From positions 248,001-312,000 of the forward strand of contig CAWGGJ010000007.1 in the NCBI GenBank assembly GCA_963822175.1: DNA of 64,000 bases, given 5' to 3'. Positions 27,001 through 36,157 of this stretch are shown here, in pieces. Positions within the stretch are counted from its first letter, which is position 1, and the number at the start of each line of letters is the position of its first letter. The stretch is from FEB-25 sp963822175 (GTDB lineage: Bacteria; Chloroflexota; Anaerolineae; Anaerolineales; UBA4823). The notes beneath the pieces are model-generated. The model worked only from the letters and a program-made list of their open reading frames with translations, did no database searches and had not been told where the DNA came from. A program made the translations under genes and the position numbers.

Positions 27001-27408
27001 AAACTGGCACCCGTAGAAACAGCCACAGAAGGGATTTACCTGGCAGGTGCCTGCCAAAGCCCGAAGGATATTCCTGATAGTGTGGCGCAAGCCGGAGCTG
27101 CAGCTGCTGCTGCATTATCGCTGCTCGACCAGGGTACGATCGCCCTGGATCCGTCTGTTGCAATGGTTAATCTGCTTCGCTGTGCTGGCTGTGGATTGTG
27201 CGTGGACGCCTGCCCGTATAGCGCAATCGAGCTCAAAGAAAGCGTGGCATCGGTCAACACATACCTGTGCAAAGGTTGTGGCACTTGCGCCGCCACCTGT
27301 CGAGATAAAGCCATCACGCTCATCCATTTTAATGATGAACAAATCGTGAGCGAGATGATCGGTGCATTGGCAGCCGAGCCAGTTGTTCCAGGGATCCTGA
27401 ATCCATAG
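23998..27408 (+). CDS. HdrA with inserted GltD/NfnB-like NAD(P)H domain, selenocysteine-containing (in-frame TGA at codon 198)
   Basis: The full 1136-residue product repeats the HdrA layout: CHCGTNIAG, YMCSDPGQ, FAD motif, then FPTLDCAA-TGA-ILTPKM with the TGA at 24589-24591 in place of the second cysteine. After the first ferredoxin-type motif (CTGCGKCADVCP) the HdrA fold is interrupted by about 480 residues matching the small subunit of glutamate synthase/NfnB: CRAACP, SVCGRVC-CEEQC, IIGAGPAGMTAAL (FAD) and VVIGAGDVALDAARV (NAD(P)H). HdrA sequence resumes at CLRCGICSECLECLSAC and runs to two C-terminal [4Fe-4S] motifs (CAGCGLCVDACP, CKGCGTCAATC). So one polypeptide carries at least two FAD sites and an NAD(P)H site. 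AGGAGGTGG precedes the start, inside the end of the first hdrA. Confidence 0.92.
24608..24626 (+). promoter_or_regulatory. bacterial SECIS-like hairpin in the second hdrA
   Basis: The same 19-base hairpin as in the first hdrA (TGGTGTCC, loop GTT, GGACGCCA) lies 16 nt after the TGA. It is identical although the codons between the TGA and the hairpin differ at several third positions. Confidence 0.75.
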
Positions 27409-27419
27409 GAGGTGATGCC

Positions 27420-28838
27420 ATGCCATTTGAACCCAAGATCATTGCTTATCTCTGCACCTGGTGCAGTTACACCGGTGCAGATACTGCCGGCATTGCCCGC
27501 CTGAAATCTCCGGCCAATATCCGTGATATCCGTGTTCCCTGCTCCGGGCGGGTCTCACCGGAGATCATCATGCGCACTTTTGAGCAAGGAGCAGATGGCG
27601 TACTGGTGCTGGGTTGCCATATCGGAGAATGCCATTACAACACCGGCAACCACCGTGCAGCCAAGCGTTTGCCAGTCTTGCAAGCCCTGATGGCTTATGC
27701 AGGCCTGGAACCTGAGCGTGTACGCCTGGACTGGGTATCAGCCTCGGAAGGCGAGCGTTATTCTCATATCGTAACAGAATTTACCGAGGCTGTACGCTCA
27801 CTGGGACCCATCCACTGGAAGATTTCTGATCGTAATACCCGTTTTGTTTGGGGAGAAGAACCCATCAGCCATCGCTATTCAGCCTTCAGCGACCAACAGC
27901 CCAAGCATGCAGTATATTTCACACCCATTCACGAACAGCAGACCCAGGCAATCCGTGCAGCAGCAACTGAGCTGCTGATGAACAAGCAGGTGGATTGCGT
28001 CATTGGGTATGAGGTTGGACCCAGGGGGCGTACCCGCCCTGCATTCGTTCACCAGCCTGAAGGGGTTGACCGCCTGGTGTGGAATCAGGACTGCACGCAT
28101 AACCTGACCGCATACCTGAGTAAAAAGCTGGGTTGGGGTACGGATGGTGGAAAGAAGAAAAAGCCTGACCTATTGCCTAAAGCTGCGGTGGTGGCTAAAC
28201 CTTGCGACAGCCGTTCCATAAATGTTATGCTGGCAGAGAATCGTTTCTTACGCGAGCAGGTTTATATCATCGGCATGGCCTGTGATGGTATACGCCAGGG
28301 AGCAGGGTTCGATGCGGATAAAAGTGGAGCGATACAAACACGCTGCGCAGCGTGCAACGTCCGCACTCCGGTAGTCTATGACACCCTGATCGGAGATCCC
28401 GAGGCAACTTACCGTGAGATTCCACCGGAGCATATCTACCCGGGCATTGAGCACCTGGATGCTCTTACCCCACCCGAGAGAATGGAATTCTGGCTCAGCC
28501 AGTTTGACCGCTGCATCCGTTGCTATGCCTGTCGCCAGGCATGCCCGATGTGTGACTGCCCAATATGCCTGTACGAAAGGGATGATTCTCTGTGGGTTGG
28601 TATGGGGAACGATGTTGATGAAAAGCGAGCCTTCCACCTTGGCAGGGCATATCACCTTGCAGGGCGGTGCGTAGGTTGTAATGAATGCGAACGAGCCTGC
28701 CCGATGGATATTCCCCTTAGCCTGATCCATCGCAAGATGGCCCAGGAGATGGAAGCTATTTTTAGCTTTCGAGCAGGAATGGCTGCTGTACCGCCACCAT
28801 TTGTAACCATCCTGGGTGGAGAGGAGCATCTACCATGA
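27420..28838 (+). CDS. MvhD-type electron-transfer protein fused to a dicluster ferredoxin (FlxD-FlxC-like)
   Basis: The N-terminal 135 residues match MvhD/FlxD, the [2Fe-2S] adaptor that hands electrons to HdrA: LCTWCSYTGADTAG and then GCHIGECHYNTGN. The middle part (about 155-330) resembles proteins of the F420-hydrogenase-beta/FlxC type (KPCDSRSINV, GMACDGIR). The C-terminus holds two [4Fe-4S] motifs, CIRCYACRQACPMCDC and CVGCNECERACP. In known Hdr-Flx systems these parts are separate subunits. AGGAGGTG lies 6 nt before the ATG, and the gene overlaps the next by 4 bp. Confidence 0.82.
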   Translation: MPFEPKIIAYLCTWCSYTGADTAGIARLKSPANIRDIRVPCSGRVSPEIIMRTFEQGADGVLVLGCHIGECHYNTGNHRAAKRLPVLQALMAYAGLEPERVRLDWVSASEGERYSHIVTEFTEAVRSLGPIHWKISDRNTRFVWGEEPISHRYSAFSDQQPKHAVYFTPIHEQQTQAIRAAATELLMNKQVDCVIGYEVGPRGRTRPAFVHQPEGVDRLVWNQDCTHNLTAYLSKKLGWGTDGGKKKKPDLLPKAAVVAKPCDSRSINVMLAENRFLREQVYIIGMACDGIRQGAGFDADKSGAIQTRCAACNVRTPVVYDTLIGDPEATYREIPPEHIYPGIEHLDALTPPERMEFWLSQFDRCIRCYACRQACPMCDCPICLYERDDSLWVGMGNDVDEKRAFHLGRAYHLAGRCVGCNECERACPMDIPLSLIHRKMAQEMEAIFSFRAGMAAVPPPFVTILGGEEHLP

Positions 28839-29842
28839 ACTACCTTACCCGTCAGGAACTAGCTGCCTGGCTTGATAGGCTGGCACAAGAACAAACCTTG
28901 ATCGCCCCGATCGATGTAGCAGGGAATATACTTTATCGCCCGGTGGTGAACACGCGCGAGGTGGTATGGGAATTTGACCGTTCATTTATGTCGGTAAAAG
29001 AAGTATTCTTTCCCCGCACCGAGCGGCTGATGCTGATCGAGAAGATCGGCCCGGAAATCAAATTGATCGAAACGCTCCCGGACGAAGAATCAATCATTTT
29101 CGGCGTGCGACCCTGTGATGCAAGGGGGTTGATCGCTCTCGATGCACTTTTTATTGATGAAGAGCCGGTAGATCCTTACTATGCCCGGCGAAGAGAGAAT
29201 ACCACCCTGATCGGGCTTGCCTGCCAATCTCTGGGACCAAGTTGTTTCTGCACCAATGTGGGTGGAGCACCGGATGATCCCAGTGGTATGGATATTATGG
29301 TGACTCCTTCAGGTACAGGTTATGTGGTGGAGATCATCACTGAGAAGGGCGCAAAGATCAGCAAACGATTCTCGGTGTTCGATGGCCTATCCGAAATACG
29401 ACCCCATCCAACTCCAGCCAAAAAACATGCAGTAAAAATCACTCCCAAGGAAGCCTGGCCGGCAAGATTCAATGACGATTTTTGGGCTGAGATGGCAGAA
29501 CGCTGCTTGAGCTGCCGAATCTGCGCTTATGTGTGTCCAAGCTGCCGATGTTTCGATGTGCGTGATGAGGTTATCGCAGGCGATAATGGTCAAAGTCAAT
29601 CCGAACGTGTCCGCTGTTGGGACTCATGCAATGGCATTCCTTACAGGCGTGTGGCAGGAGGACACAACCCACGCTTTATGAAAAATCAGCGCTTACGCAA
29701 CCGGTTCTATTGTAAATTCCATTATTTCCCGTTGCATTATGGCCCAATTGCATGCACTGGTTGTGGCCGTTGCATAGATGCCTGCCCTGTGAACGTGGAT
29801 ATCACCGAGGTGTTGGGATATATGGCAGGAGGTAAACCATGA
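28835..29842 (+). CDS. FlxB/AsrA/HydB-like iron-sulfur protein
   Basis: The 335-residue product resembles the beta subunit of sulfhydrogenases, anaerobic sulfite reductase subunit A and FlxB. The N-terminal half has the family blocks EVFFPRTERL and FGVRPCDARGL, then GPSCFCTN, which may hold another cluster. Two ferredoxin-type motifs follow: CLSCRICAYVCPSCRC and CTGCGRCIDACPVNV. It is a soluble electron carrier that in known systems connects the NAD(P)H-binding flavoprotein (next gene) to the rest of the complex. It overlaps both neighbours by 4 bp (ATGA). Confidence 0.85.
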   Translation: MNYLTRQELAAWLDRLAQEQTLIAPIDVAGNILYRPVVNTREVVWEFDRSFMSVKEVFFPRTERLMLIEKIGPEIKLIETLPDEESIIFGVRPCDARGLIALDALFIDEEPVDPYYARRRENTTLIGLACQSLGPSCFCTNVGGAPDDPSGMDIMVTPSGTGYVVEIITEKGAKISKRFSVFDGLSEIRPHPTPAKKHAVKITPKEAWPARFNDDFWAEMAERCLSCRICAYVCPSCRCFDVRDEVIAGDNGQSQSERVRCWDSCNGIPYRRVAGGHNPRFMKNQRLRNRFYCKFHYFPLHYGPIACTGCGRCIDACPVNVDITEVLGYMAGGKP

Positions 29843-30690
29843 ATGATGATTTGAAAACCAACCCGATGCTGCCTTACCTTGGGAAACTTGTTGAGGTAAA
29901 AGACATCGCCACTGAGATCAAATTATTCCGCGTCCATATGCTCAACGGTGGTGCTGAGGCTTTCCACGACTATAAGCCAGGCCAGTTCGCGTTTGTCTCA
30001 TCTTTTGGGATCGGGGAAGCCCCCTTTGGTATCGCCAATATCCCTTTAAACGGGGGGAGCGTATTGGATTTTGCCATTAACCGCCTTGGCTCGGTGACCA
30101 CCGACCTGCACGAGCTGGGAGTGGGTGATACGGTTGGAGTACGTGGCCCGATGGGGAATGGATTCCCCATGGATCAATTCAAAGGAAAGAATCTGATCGT
30201 CATTGGTGGTGGGATCGGTGGTGCTCCATTGCGCCCGGTGATCCAGAGTGTAATGGCACATCGGCGCGATTATGGCTTCTTTCAAATCCTGTGGGCAGCG
30301 AGAAACCCGTCCCTGTTGGTCTTCACCGATGAATATGATCTATGGCGTGCTACACCCGATACCGAGCTGCATCTTACTGTAGATCAGGCAGACAGCTCCT
30401 GGCCTCATAGTGTTGGCTTGATCACGCAGCTATTAGAAAGGGTCGCCCCTTCTCCAAGGAATGCCATCACCATTACCTGTGGGCCTCCCATTATGATCCA
30501 CTTCGTGAATCGAGTCCTTGTGGATAAGCTCGGATTCAAACCTGAGCAGAACTATGTCACCCTGGAGGCACGCATGCATTGCGGTATAGGTAAATGCGGC
30601 CGATGTAACCTGGGCTCAAAGCTGATCTGTGTGGATGGACCGGTTTTCAACATGGCAGAGGTCGGAGCATTGCTGGAGAGCTTCCTGTAA
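29839..30690 (+). CDS. FlxA/AsrB/HydG-like FAD- and NAD(P)H-binding oxidoreductase
   Basis: The 283-residue product belongs to the ferredoxin-NADP reductase superfamily, PyrK/AsrB branch. The FAD site is at KPGQFAFVS, the NAD(P)H-binding core has VIGGGIGGAPLRPVI (about 118-132) and TCGPPIMI, and the C-terminal cysteines CGIGKCGRCNLG-KLIC fit the [2Fe-2S] site of this family. It is the likely entry point for NAD(P)H in the complex, together with the GltD-like domain in the second HdrA. It is the last gene, 23 bp before a strong terminator. Confidence 0.88.
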   Translation: MNDDLKTNPMLPYLGKLVEVKDIATEIKLFRVHMLNGGAEAFHDYKPGQFAFVSSFGIGEAPFGIANIPLNGGSVLDFAINRLGSVTTDLHELGVGDTVGVRGPMGNGFPMDQFKGKNLIVIGGGIGGAPLRPVIQSVMAHRRDYGFFQILWAARNPSLLVFTDEYDLWRATPDTELHLTVDQADSSWPHSVGLITQLLERVAPSPRNAITITCGPPIMIHFVNRVLVDKLGFKPEQNYVTLEARMHCGIGKCGRCNLGSKLICVDGPVFNMAEVGALLESFL

Positions 30691-30713
30691 AATATTCCAA
30701 TTAATAAGCAGAT

Positions 30714-30764
30714 GCCTGGAAGGAATCATCTCAGAGTGAGATTGTTCCTCCCAGGCTTTTGTTT
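30714..30764 (+). terminator. rho-independent terminator of the Hdr/Flx operon
   Basis: A long imperfect stem made of GCCTGG/CCAGGC, AGGAA/TTCCT and ATCTCA/TGAGAT is followed by TTTTGTTT. Confidence 0.88.
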
Positions 30765-30835
30765 AACTGTTCAATCCATATACCATGATGGTTTAACCTG
30801 TTGAATACGTCCGAGACCGGTCAGCAGGTATCAAG

Positions 30836-30841
30836 TATAAT
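30836..30841 (+). promoter_or_regulatory. -10 element of the first sulfatase-like gene
   Basis: AAG-TATAAT lies about 59 nt before the chosen ATG at 30900. The paralogue has GAG-TATAAT at a similar distance. Its place inside the longest open frame argues against a start at 30801. Confidence 0.5.
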
Positions 30842-30899
30842 ATGCCATTTAACGGGATACTCGTTACAGGAAAAGTTTTTTTTAATCCTTGGGATGTTA

Positions 30900-33371
30900 A
30901 TGAAAAAGAGCATAACTCATGTGATTATTGCGCTCCTATATCTAGGAGCGATGGCTGTTTGCCTTTTATTTGTCATAAAACCAGGGGCATCTATTTTCTA
31001 TTTCAAAACAAGCATTGATTCCCAGGCGGTTATCCCAGACGCAGGCCATGCCTTTCGATACGATCTGGATATCAGTCCTTTCATCTTCCGAACCGCAGAC
31101 ATATTAGTGTACGAAGATGGACACCAACTTAACTCCACTGATGGCAACATTGTTGTCGAAGAAGGGATGAATGCCTATGCGATCAGCCGGTCATCCACCG
31201 GGACAACCCACATCTACTTCGCCTCGTCAGATAACAGCAGTCCCATCACCAATGATAGAAGTTATACCCTTTACATACCATTAATTTTCATCACCAGATC
31301 GATGGGGATTCTTTACCTGGTCATCCTTCTACCTGGATTAATCTGGTTCCTGTATTATTCGCTCGCCATCCCCGAGCATCGCAAGACACTCTTTCACACT
31401 CCTACAGGCATTTTCATCGTCCTGGATCGCTTCTTTGATCATTTCCCAAAAATTCTCAAACCTGACCTTCAACTCGCCAGGCAGCAAATAAAAATTAGGG
31501 CTGTATATTGGAGGCAGTTGTTCACTGTTACCATTCTGGCTGCATATATTTATATTTTTATGGAATGGCTCTTCTTCATCACGATGCCTTCTTTCATGAG
31601 CCTTTTAAGTCTGCTTCAAAAACTGGAAGTCTTCCTACTTTCAAGCCTGGGATTATCGCTCATCTGTGTTGCCGCTATAGCCATTTTCATGATCATAGAT
31701 GTATACGCCTTGTCGATCAAACATGGTCAAGTGACCAGTTATGTGGGGGTCTTGATCCCTACAATACTGACTTCTGCATTAGCTTTCTTATTGATCGACA
31801 ATTTCACCTATACGGTGTTTAAATTTGGGGTCAGCACCAGCTCTGGAATCTGGCGGGGAGTGTATGCGATTTTGTTTGTTCTGCTTTCCTTTTTTTTATA
31901 CCTTCAAATGCTTACTATTTTTGGCTTGAAAGAAAAAGCGGAACCACACAAAGGGCCCGCCAGGGGGTTATTTTACATATCAGTTGGTCTGGTGACCATA
32001 TCCATTGGACTGGCATTGGTGAGGGTAAATGACACAAGGATTGATCAGAGTGATGCAACTGTAGAGGTACAACATGCCGAGGACCTGCCGAATATTATTC
32101 TCCTCGGTAGTGATGGATTAAATGCCGACAATATGTCGGTTTATGGTTATGATAAAGATACAACGCCGAAAATCAAAGAATTAGCACAAACTTCGCTGGT
32201 GGCAGAGAATGCATTCACAAACGCGGGAAATACCGCCGGATCGGTGGTTTCGATCCTTAGCGGTAAACTACCCACCCAGACAAGGGTTTTATATCCGCCA
32301 GATATCCTGACTGATCTGGCTGCTTTTCAGCATCTTCCAGGGATATTAAAAAGTGAGGGCTATACAACCATTGAGCTCGGTGTACCCTACTATGTGGATG
32401 CATATAGCCTGAACCTCCAGGATGGATTTGACATGGTGAATAACCGTACCCAAAGCGTGGGGAGCGTGATCTCTATCGGGCAGAAGCTTGGATTTGAAAA
32501 TCCGATCTATTTTTTAGGCAAAATCCGTGAGCGTATCTCCGACCGGGTGCAGCATATTTTTTACCTTCGCAATATGCAAAATCCTTATAGAATGGTCACA
32601 CAAGCGGCGCCCGGTATCGCCGACGAAGAGAAGATCAACCAGCTGATGGATTTGATCGACCAATCTCAAGGACCATTTTTTGCTCATTTGCACCTGATGG
32701 GAACCCATGGTGGAGAGTTTTCACCCCCAGTTCAAGTATTTTCGAAAGGGGAAGAACAAACAGAACCCTGGATGGAGGATTTTTATGCTGACACCATACT
32801 TGCCTATGATGGTTATGTCGGCAAATTAATAGACCAGCTCAAGGCGAAAGGTCAGTTCGAAAACACTATTTTGATCCTTTATACCGACCATAACCAGAAG
32901 TTCCAGGTAAATGAACGCATTCCGCTGATAATCCATTTCCCCGGAGATCAAAACTCTGGGAAACTCACTGGTGCGGTTGAAAACCTGGATATAGCCCCAA
33001 CCATCCTGGATTTTCTTGGGTTATCCATTCCAGAATGGATGTCTGGAGAATCATTGCTGGATGGCAACCTCGATAATACCCGCTTGATTTTCAGTATGGG
33101 GACATCCGAGGCAAAAAAGAACGAACAAGGTGTGAATATCCTGGATCCAGAACGGGTCAAACCACCCTTTTACCAATTCAGCTATATTAACATGAAAGAC
33201 TGCCAGAGATGGTACACCTTCGATCTAAAGGCTTTTACCTGGACATCTGGAGAAATTCCTGGGTATACCCACCCATGCAATGATAGCAGTTTACTCAGCT
33301 TTGACGAAATCAAAGAAGCGATGGTAAACCGTCTATCGATGGATGGATTCGATGTAACCTCCTTGCCCTGA
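30900..33371 (+). CDS. membrane-bound sulfatase/phosphoglycerol-transferase-like protein, copy 1
   Basis: The 823-residue product has an N-terminal hydrophobic helix, a short extracytoplasmic beta-rich segment (to about 130), then about six transmembrane helices up to residue 390, and a C-terminal alkaline-phosphatase-superfamily domain. The domain begins NIILLGSDGLNADNMSVYGY, matching the metal-binding DSLRADxLxxYGY block of sulfatases and LtaS-like enzymes, and ends with YTDH and RIPLIIHFPG. The CxPxR sulfatase signature is absent; a Thr or Ser in NTAGSVVS is the probable nucleophile, as in LtaS-type transferases. A role in envelope glycolipid or polymer modification is inferred. I chose the ATG at 30900 because it aligns with the start of the paralogue; an ATG two codons earlier is possible. 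Confidence 0.8.
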   Translation: MKKSITHVIIALLYLGAMAVCLLFVIKPGASIFYFKTSIDSQAVIPDAGHAFRYDLDISPFIFRTADILVYEDGHQLNSTDGNIVVEEGMNAYAISRSSTGTTHIYFASSDNSSPITNDRSYTLYIPLIFITRSMGILYLVILLPGLIWFLYYSLAIPEHRKTLFHTPTGIFIVLDRFFDHFPKILKPDLQLARQQIKIRAVYWRQLFTVTILAAYIYIFMEWLFFITMPSFMSLLSLLQKLEVFLLSSLGLSLICVAAIAIFMIIDVYALSIKHGQVTSYVGVLIPTILTSALAFLLIDNFTYTVFKFGVSTSSGIWRGVYAILFVLLSFFLYLQMLTIFGLKEKAEPHKGPARGLFYISVGLVTISIGLALVRVNDTRIDQSDATVEVQHAEDLPNIILLGSDGLNADNMSVYGYDKDTTPKIKELAQTSLVAENAFTNAGNTAGSVVSILSGKLPTQTRVLYPPDILTDLAAFQHLPGILKSEGYTTIELGVPYYVDAYSLNLQDGFDMVNNRTQSVGSVISIGQKLGFENPIYFLGKIRERISDRVQHIFYLRNMQNPYRMVTQAAPGIADEEKINQLMDLIDQSQGPFFAHLHLMGTHGGEFSPPVQVFSKGEEQTEPWMEDFYADTILAYDGYVGKLIDQLKAKGQFENTILILYTDHNQKFQVNERIPLIIHFPGDQNSGKLTGAVENLDIAPTILDFLGLSIPEWMSGESLLDGNLDNTRLIFSMGTSEAKKNEQGVNILDPERVKPPFYQFSYINMKDCQRWYTFDLKAFTWTSGEIPGYTHPCNDSSLLSFDEIKEAMVNRLSMDGFDVTSLP

Positions 33372-33483
33372 CAAAGGTTCTTAAGGACGATCAATACTTA
33401 TTTATTTTCATTATATAAAAACCTTTGGAGTGCATGGTAAAACTATTAAACCAACCATAATATTACTACGATGGAGGTTCGAG

Positions 33484-33489
33484 TATAAT
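33484..33489 (+). promoter_or_regulatory. -10 element of the second sulfatase-like gene
   Basis: GAG-TATAAT lies 64 nt before the ATG, mirroring the promoter position of the first copy. No good -35 was found. Confidence 0.45.
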
Positions 33490-33552
33490 GTTCCCGTTTT
33501 CCCCCATCTTATCACAGCTCTTTTTGATACTGGTTGTCGTTGATTTTATTGA

Positions 33553-36021
33553 ATGAAGAACATAACTCGTCGAATTATTGCACTCATCTATATCGGATTG
33601 TTGCTGGTTGGTTTTATTATGGTGATCAAGCCTGGGGCAGCCATTTTTTTCCTCAATAAGACCATTGAAAACCAATCTATTACTCCTGATATGGGATATG
33701 CATATCGCTACAATCTGAATATCTCTCCACGTTTCTTCCGAATTCACGATCTCTTGTTGTACGAAGATGGGCAGCCTTTACAGCTCACAGAAGAGAACAT
33801 CGTTGTCAATACAGGTGAAAACTCGTACGCTATCAGTGAAAACCCACAAGATGGGTCCTACCTATACTTCTCCTCATCTGATAACAGCAATCCAATCAGC
33901 AATGATCGGAGTTACACCCTTCGAATACCGACGACCTTCATCTCACGTTTGACGGGTTTTATTCTCCTGCTTATCCTATTGCCGGGATTACTATGGTTCG
34001 GGTATTATGCACTATCAAAACCCGAAAATCGAGGGATCCTTCTCCAATCACCCAAAGGCATCCTGATCACCCTCGATCGTTTCTTTGATCAAATCCCCAA
34101 ATTCAACCTGCCCGATTCTGGATCAGTCAGGCAACAGATAACTGCCAGAGTATCAGCCTGGAAAATTCTGTTCACCATCACTATACTGGCAGCATACTTC
34201 TATACGCTCATGGAATGGATCTTCTACATCACCAAGCCCTCCTTTATGAGCATGATGAGTTTTCCTGAAAAACTGGGGATACTACTTATTTCAGGTTTGT
34301 TTTATTCGCTCTTGTGCATGTTGCTAATCGCCCTTTATATCATCGTGGACATGCTGGCAATCATCTTCCATTTTGATGTGGTCACCAGGTACCTGATTGC
34401 GGTGTTACCTGCGCTCATACTTTCTGCCCTGGCATTATTGTTGATCGACAATTTCACCTATACCCTATTCAAATTCGGTGTCAGCACATCAACCGGGATC
34501 TGGCGGGGAGCCTATGGGCTGATATTTGTTTTCATTTTCTTATATATTTATCTCCAATTGCTCAAGTTTTTTGGCCTTCGTGGGAATTCAAAACCGTTTC
34601 TGCAAACCTCCAAACGATGGTTTTATCTCGCCATCGGCATCCTGGTGATTTCCACCGGGGTGGCCCTGACCAGGTTGGATATTAATCAGCTGTCGTCTTT
34701 GAAAACGAGTACAGAATCAAACCAGGCGAGCAGGTATCCAAATATCATCTTGCTGGGCAGTGATGGTTTGAATGCAGATAATATGTCAGTCTACGGGTAT
34801 GAGCGGGATACTACCCCAAGGATGCAAGAACTTGCCCAAGATTCACTCGTAGCAGAGAATAACTTCACCAATTCAAGCAATTCTGCTGGTTCTGTCGTTT
34901 CAATGCTAACCAGCAAATTACCAACGGAAACGCGACTCGTCTATGCCCCAGACATTTTGACAGGCGCGAACGCCTATCAACATCTACCCGGGTTGCTTAA
35001 ACTAAATGGTTATCAAACGGTTGAGTTTGGTGTGCCAGATTATGTTGATGCATCCAGCCTGAATATGCAATATGGCTTCGATCAAGTGAACGGAATTACC
35101 CAGAGCCATAGCTGGATCAGTCAATATTTACGTAAGCTGGGTTATGACACTGTTGATTATTTCCTGTATAAATTAATGGGCAGAGCTTCCGATCGGATCA
35201 AGCATATTTTTTACATTCAAGATATGCAGAACCCCTATAATATCGTAACCCAGCGTGTAAGGGGCATCAGTGATCAAGAGAAGATCACACAGATGTTGGA
35301 TGTTGTTGAACAATCATCACAGCCCGTTTTTGCCCATCTCCATTTACTAGGTACCCATGGAGCAAAATTTTCTCCGCCCATCCAGGTTTTTTCAAAGGGC
35401 AAGCAGCAGGATCAAGGCTGGATGGTGGATTATTATGATGATGCCGTCTTATCTTTTGATCATTATGTCGGCGAGGTGATCGATAGTCTCAAAGCAAGTG
35501 GGGAGTACGATAACACGATCTTAATCATCGATTCAGACCATGCCATGCAATATCGAGTGAATGAGCGCATCCCGTTGATCTTCCATTTCCCTGGAGACGA
35601 TTATGCAGGTAGAATCAGCCAAAATGTACAAAACCTGGATATTGCGCCCACAATCCTGGATTACCTGGGGATGGCTGGACCTGAATGGATGAGGGGAAAA
35701 TCGATCCTGGAAGACAACCTGGATAGGCACCGCCCGATCTTTAGTGCGGGAACTGTTAAAGTCGCCGAAAATGCACAGGGATTATTCACCCTGGACTCTC
35801 AGCAAGTTGTTCCGCCTTTTTACCAATTCAGCATGGTAAACGTCATCGATTGCCAGAGGTGGTACCAACTGGACCTGACAACCAACAATTGGCTATCTGG
35901 AGATGTCGATAGATATATAAACCCGTGCAGCGAAGACAGCCTGCTAAGCTTCGATGAAATCAAACAATTAGTAACTCAACAGCTATTGAAGGATGGTTTT
36001 GACGTATCCTCCCTGCCATGA
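33553..36021 (+). CDS. membrane-bound sulfatase/phosphoglycerol-transferase-like protein, copy 2
   Basis: This 822-residue paralogue of the preceding gene aligns along its whole length with hardly any gaps; in the catalytic start block the two are almost identical (GSDGLNADNMSVYGY in both). The topology is the same: N-terminal helix, beta-rich outer segment, about six transmembrane helices, then the catalytic domain. The second metal block reads DSDH where copy 1 has YTDH, and the candidate nucleophile region is NSAGSVVS. Both end in the same FDVTSLP/FDVSSLP tail. It has its own promoter 64 nt upstream. The duplication is old enough for about a third of residues to differ, so the copies may act on different substrates. 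Confidence 0.8.
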   Translation: MKNITRRIIALIYIGLLLVGFIMVIKPGAAIFFLNKTIENQSITPDMGYAYRYNLNISPRFFRIHDLLLYEDGQPLQLTEENIVVNTGENSYAISENPQDGSYLYFSSSDNSNPISNDRSYTLRIPTTFISRLTGFILLLILLPGLLWFGYYALSKPENRGILLQSPKGILITLDRFFDQIPKFNLPDSGSVRQQITARVSAWKILFTITILAAYFYTLMEWIFYITKPSFMSMMSFPEKLGILLISGLFYSLLCMLLIALYIIVDMLAIIFHFDVVTRYLIAVLPALILSALALLLIDNFTYTLFKFGVSTSTGIWRGAYGLIFVFIFLYIYLQLLKFFGLRGNSKPFLQTSKRWFYLAIGILVISTGVALTRLDINQLSSLKTSTESNQASRYPNIILLGSDGLNADNMSVYGYERDTTPRMQELAQDSLVAENNFTNSSNSAGSVVSMLTSKLPTETRLVYAPDILTGANAYQHLPGLLKLNGYQTVEFGVPDYVDASSLNMQYGFDQVNGITQSHSWISQYLRKLGYDTVDYFLYKLMGRASDRIKHIFYIQDMQNPYNIVTQRVRGISDQEKITQMLDVVEQSSQPVFAHLHLLGTHGAKFSPPIQVFSKGKQQDQGWMVDYYDDAVLSFDHYVGEVIDSLKASGEYDNTILIIDSDHAMQYRVNERIPLIFHFPGDDYAGRISQNVQNLDIAPTILDYLGMAGPEWMRGKSILEDNLDRHRPIFSAGTVKVAENAQGLFTLDSQQVVPPFYQFSMVNVIDCQRWYQLDLTTNNWLSGDVDRYINPCSEDSLLSFDEIKQLVTQQLLKDGFDVSSLP

Positions 36022-36157
36022 CCCACACACGTCAAGATTTTCAGGATCTATCCTCTATACGGAACCCAGGCAGGTTTTTTTTCTCCTCCAGGTTTCATGG
36101 CGAGACTGTTTTATCCTGTTGTGAGGACATCAAAACCCCTGTGCGAGTATCAGCTGG

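Noticed and set aside
30801..30899. N-terminal extension of the first sulfatase-like protein from a TTG at 30801
   Set aside because: A promoter -10 lies inside this stretch and the paralogue starts at the position equal to 30900.
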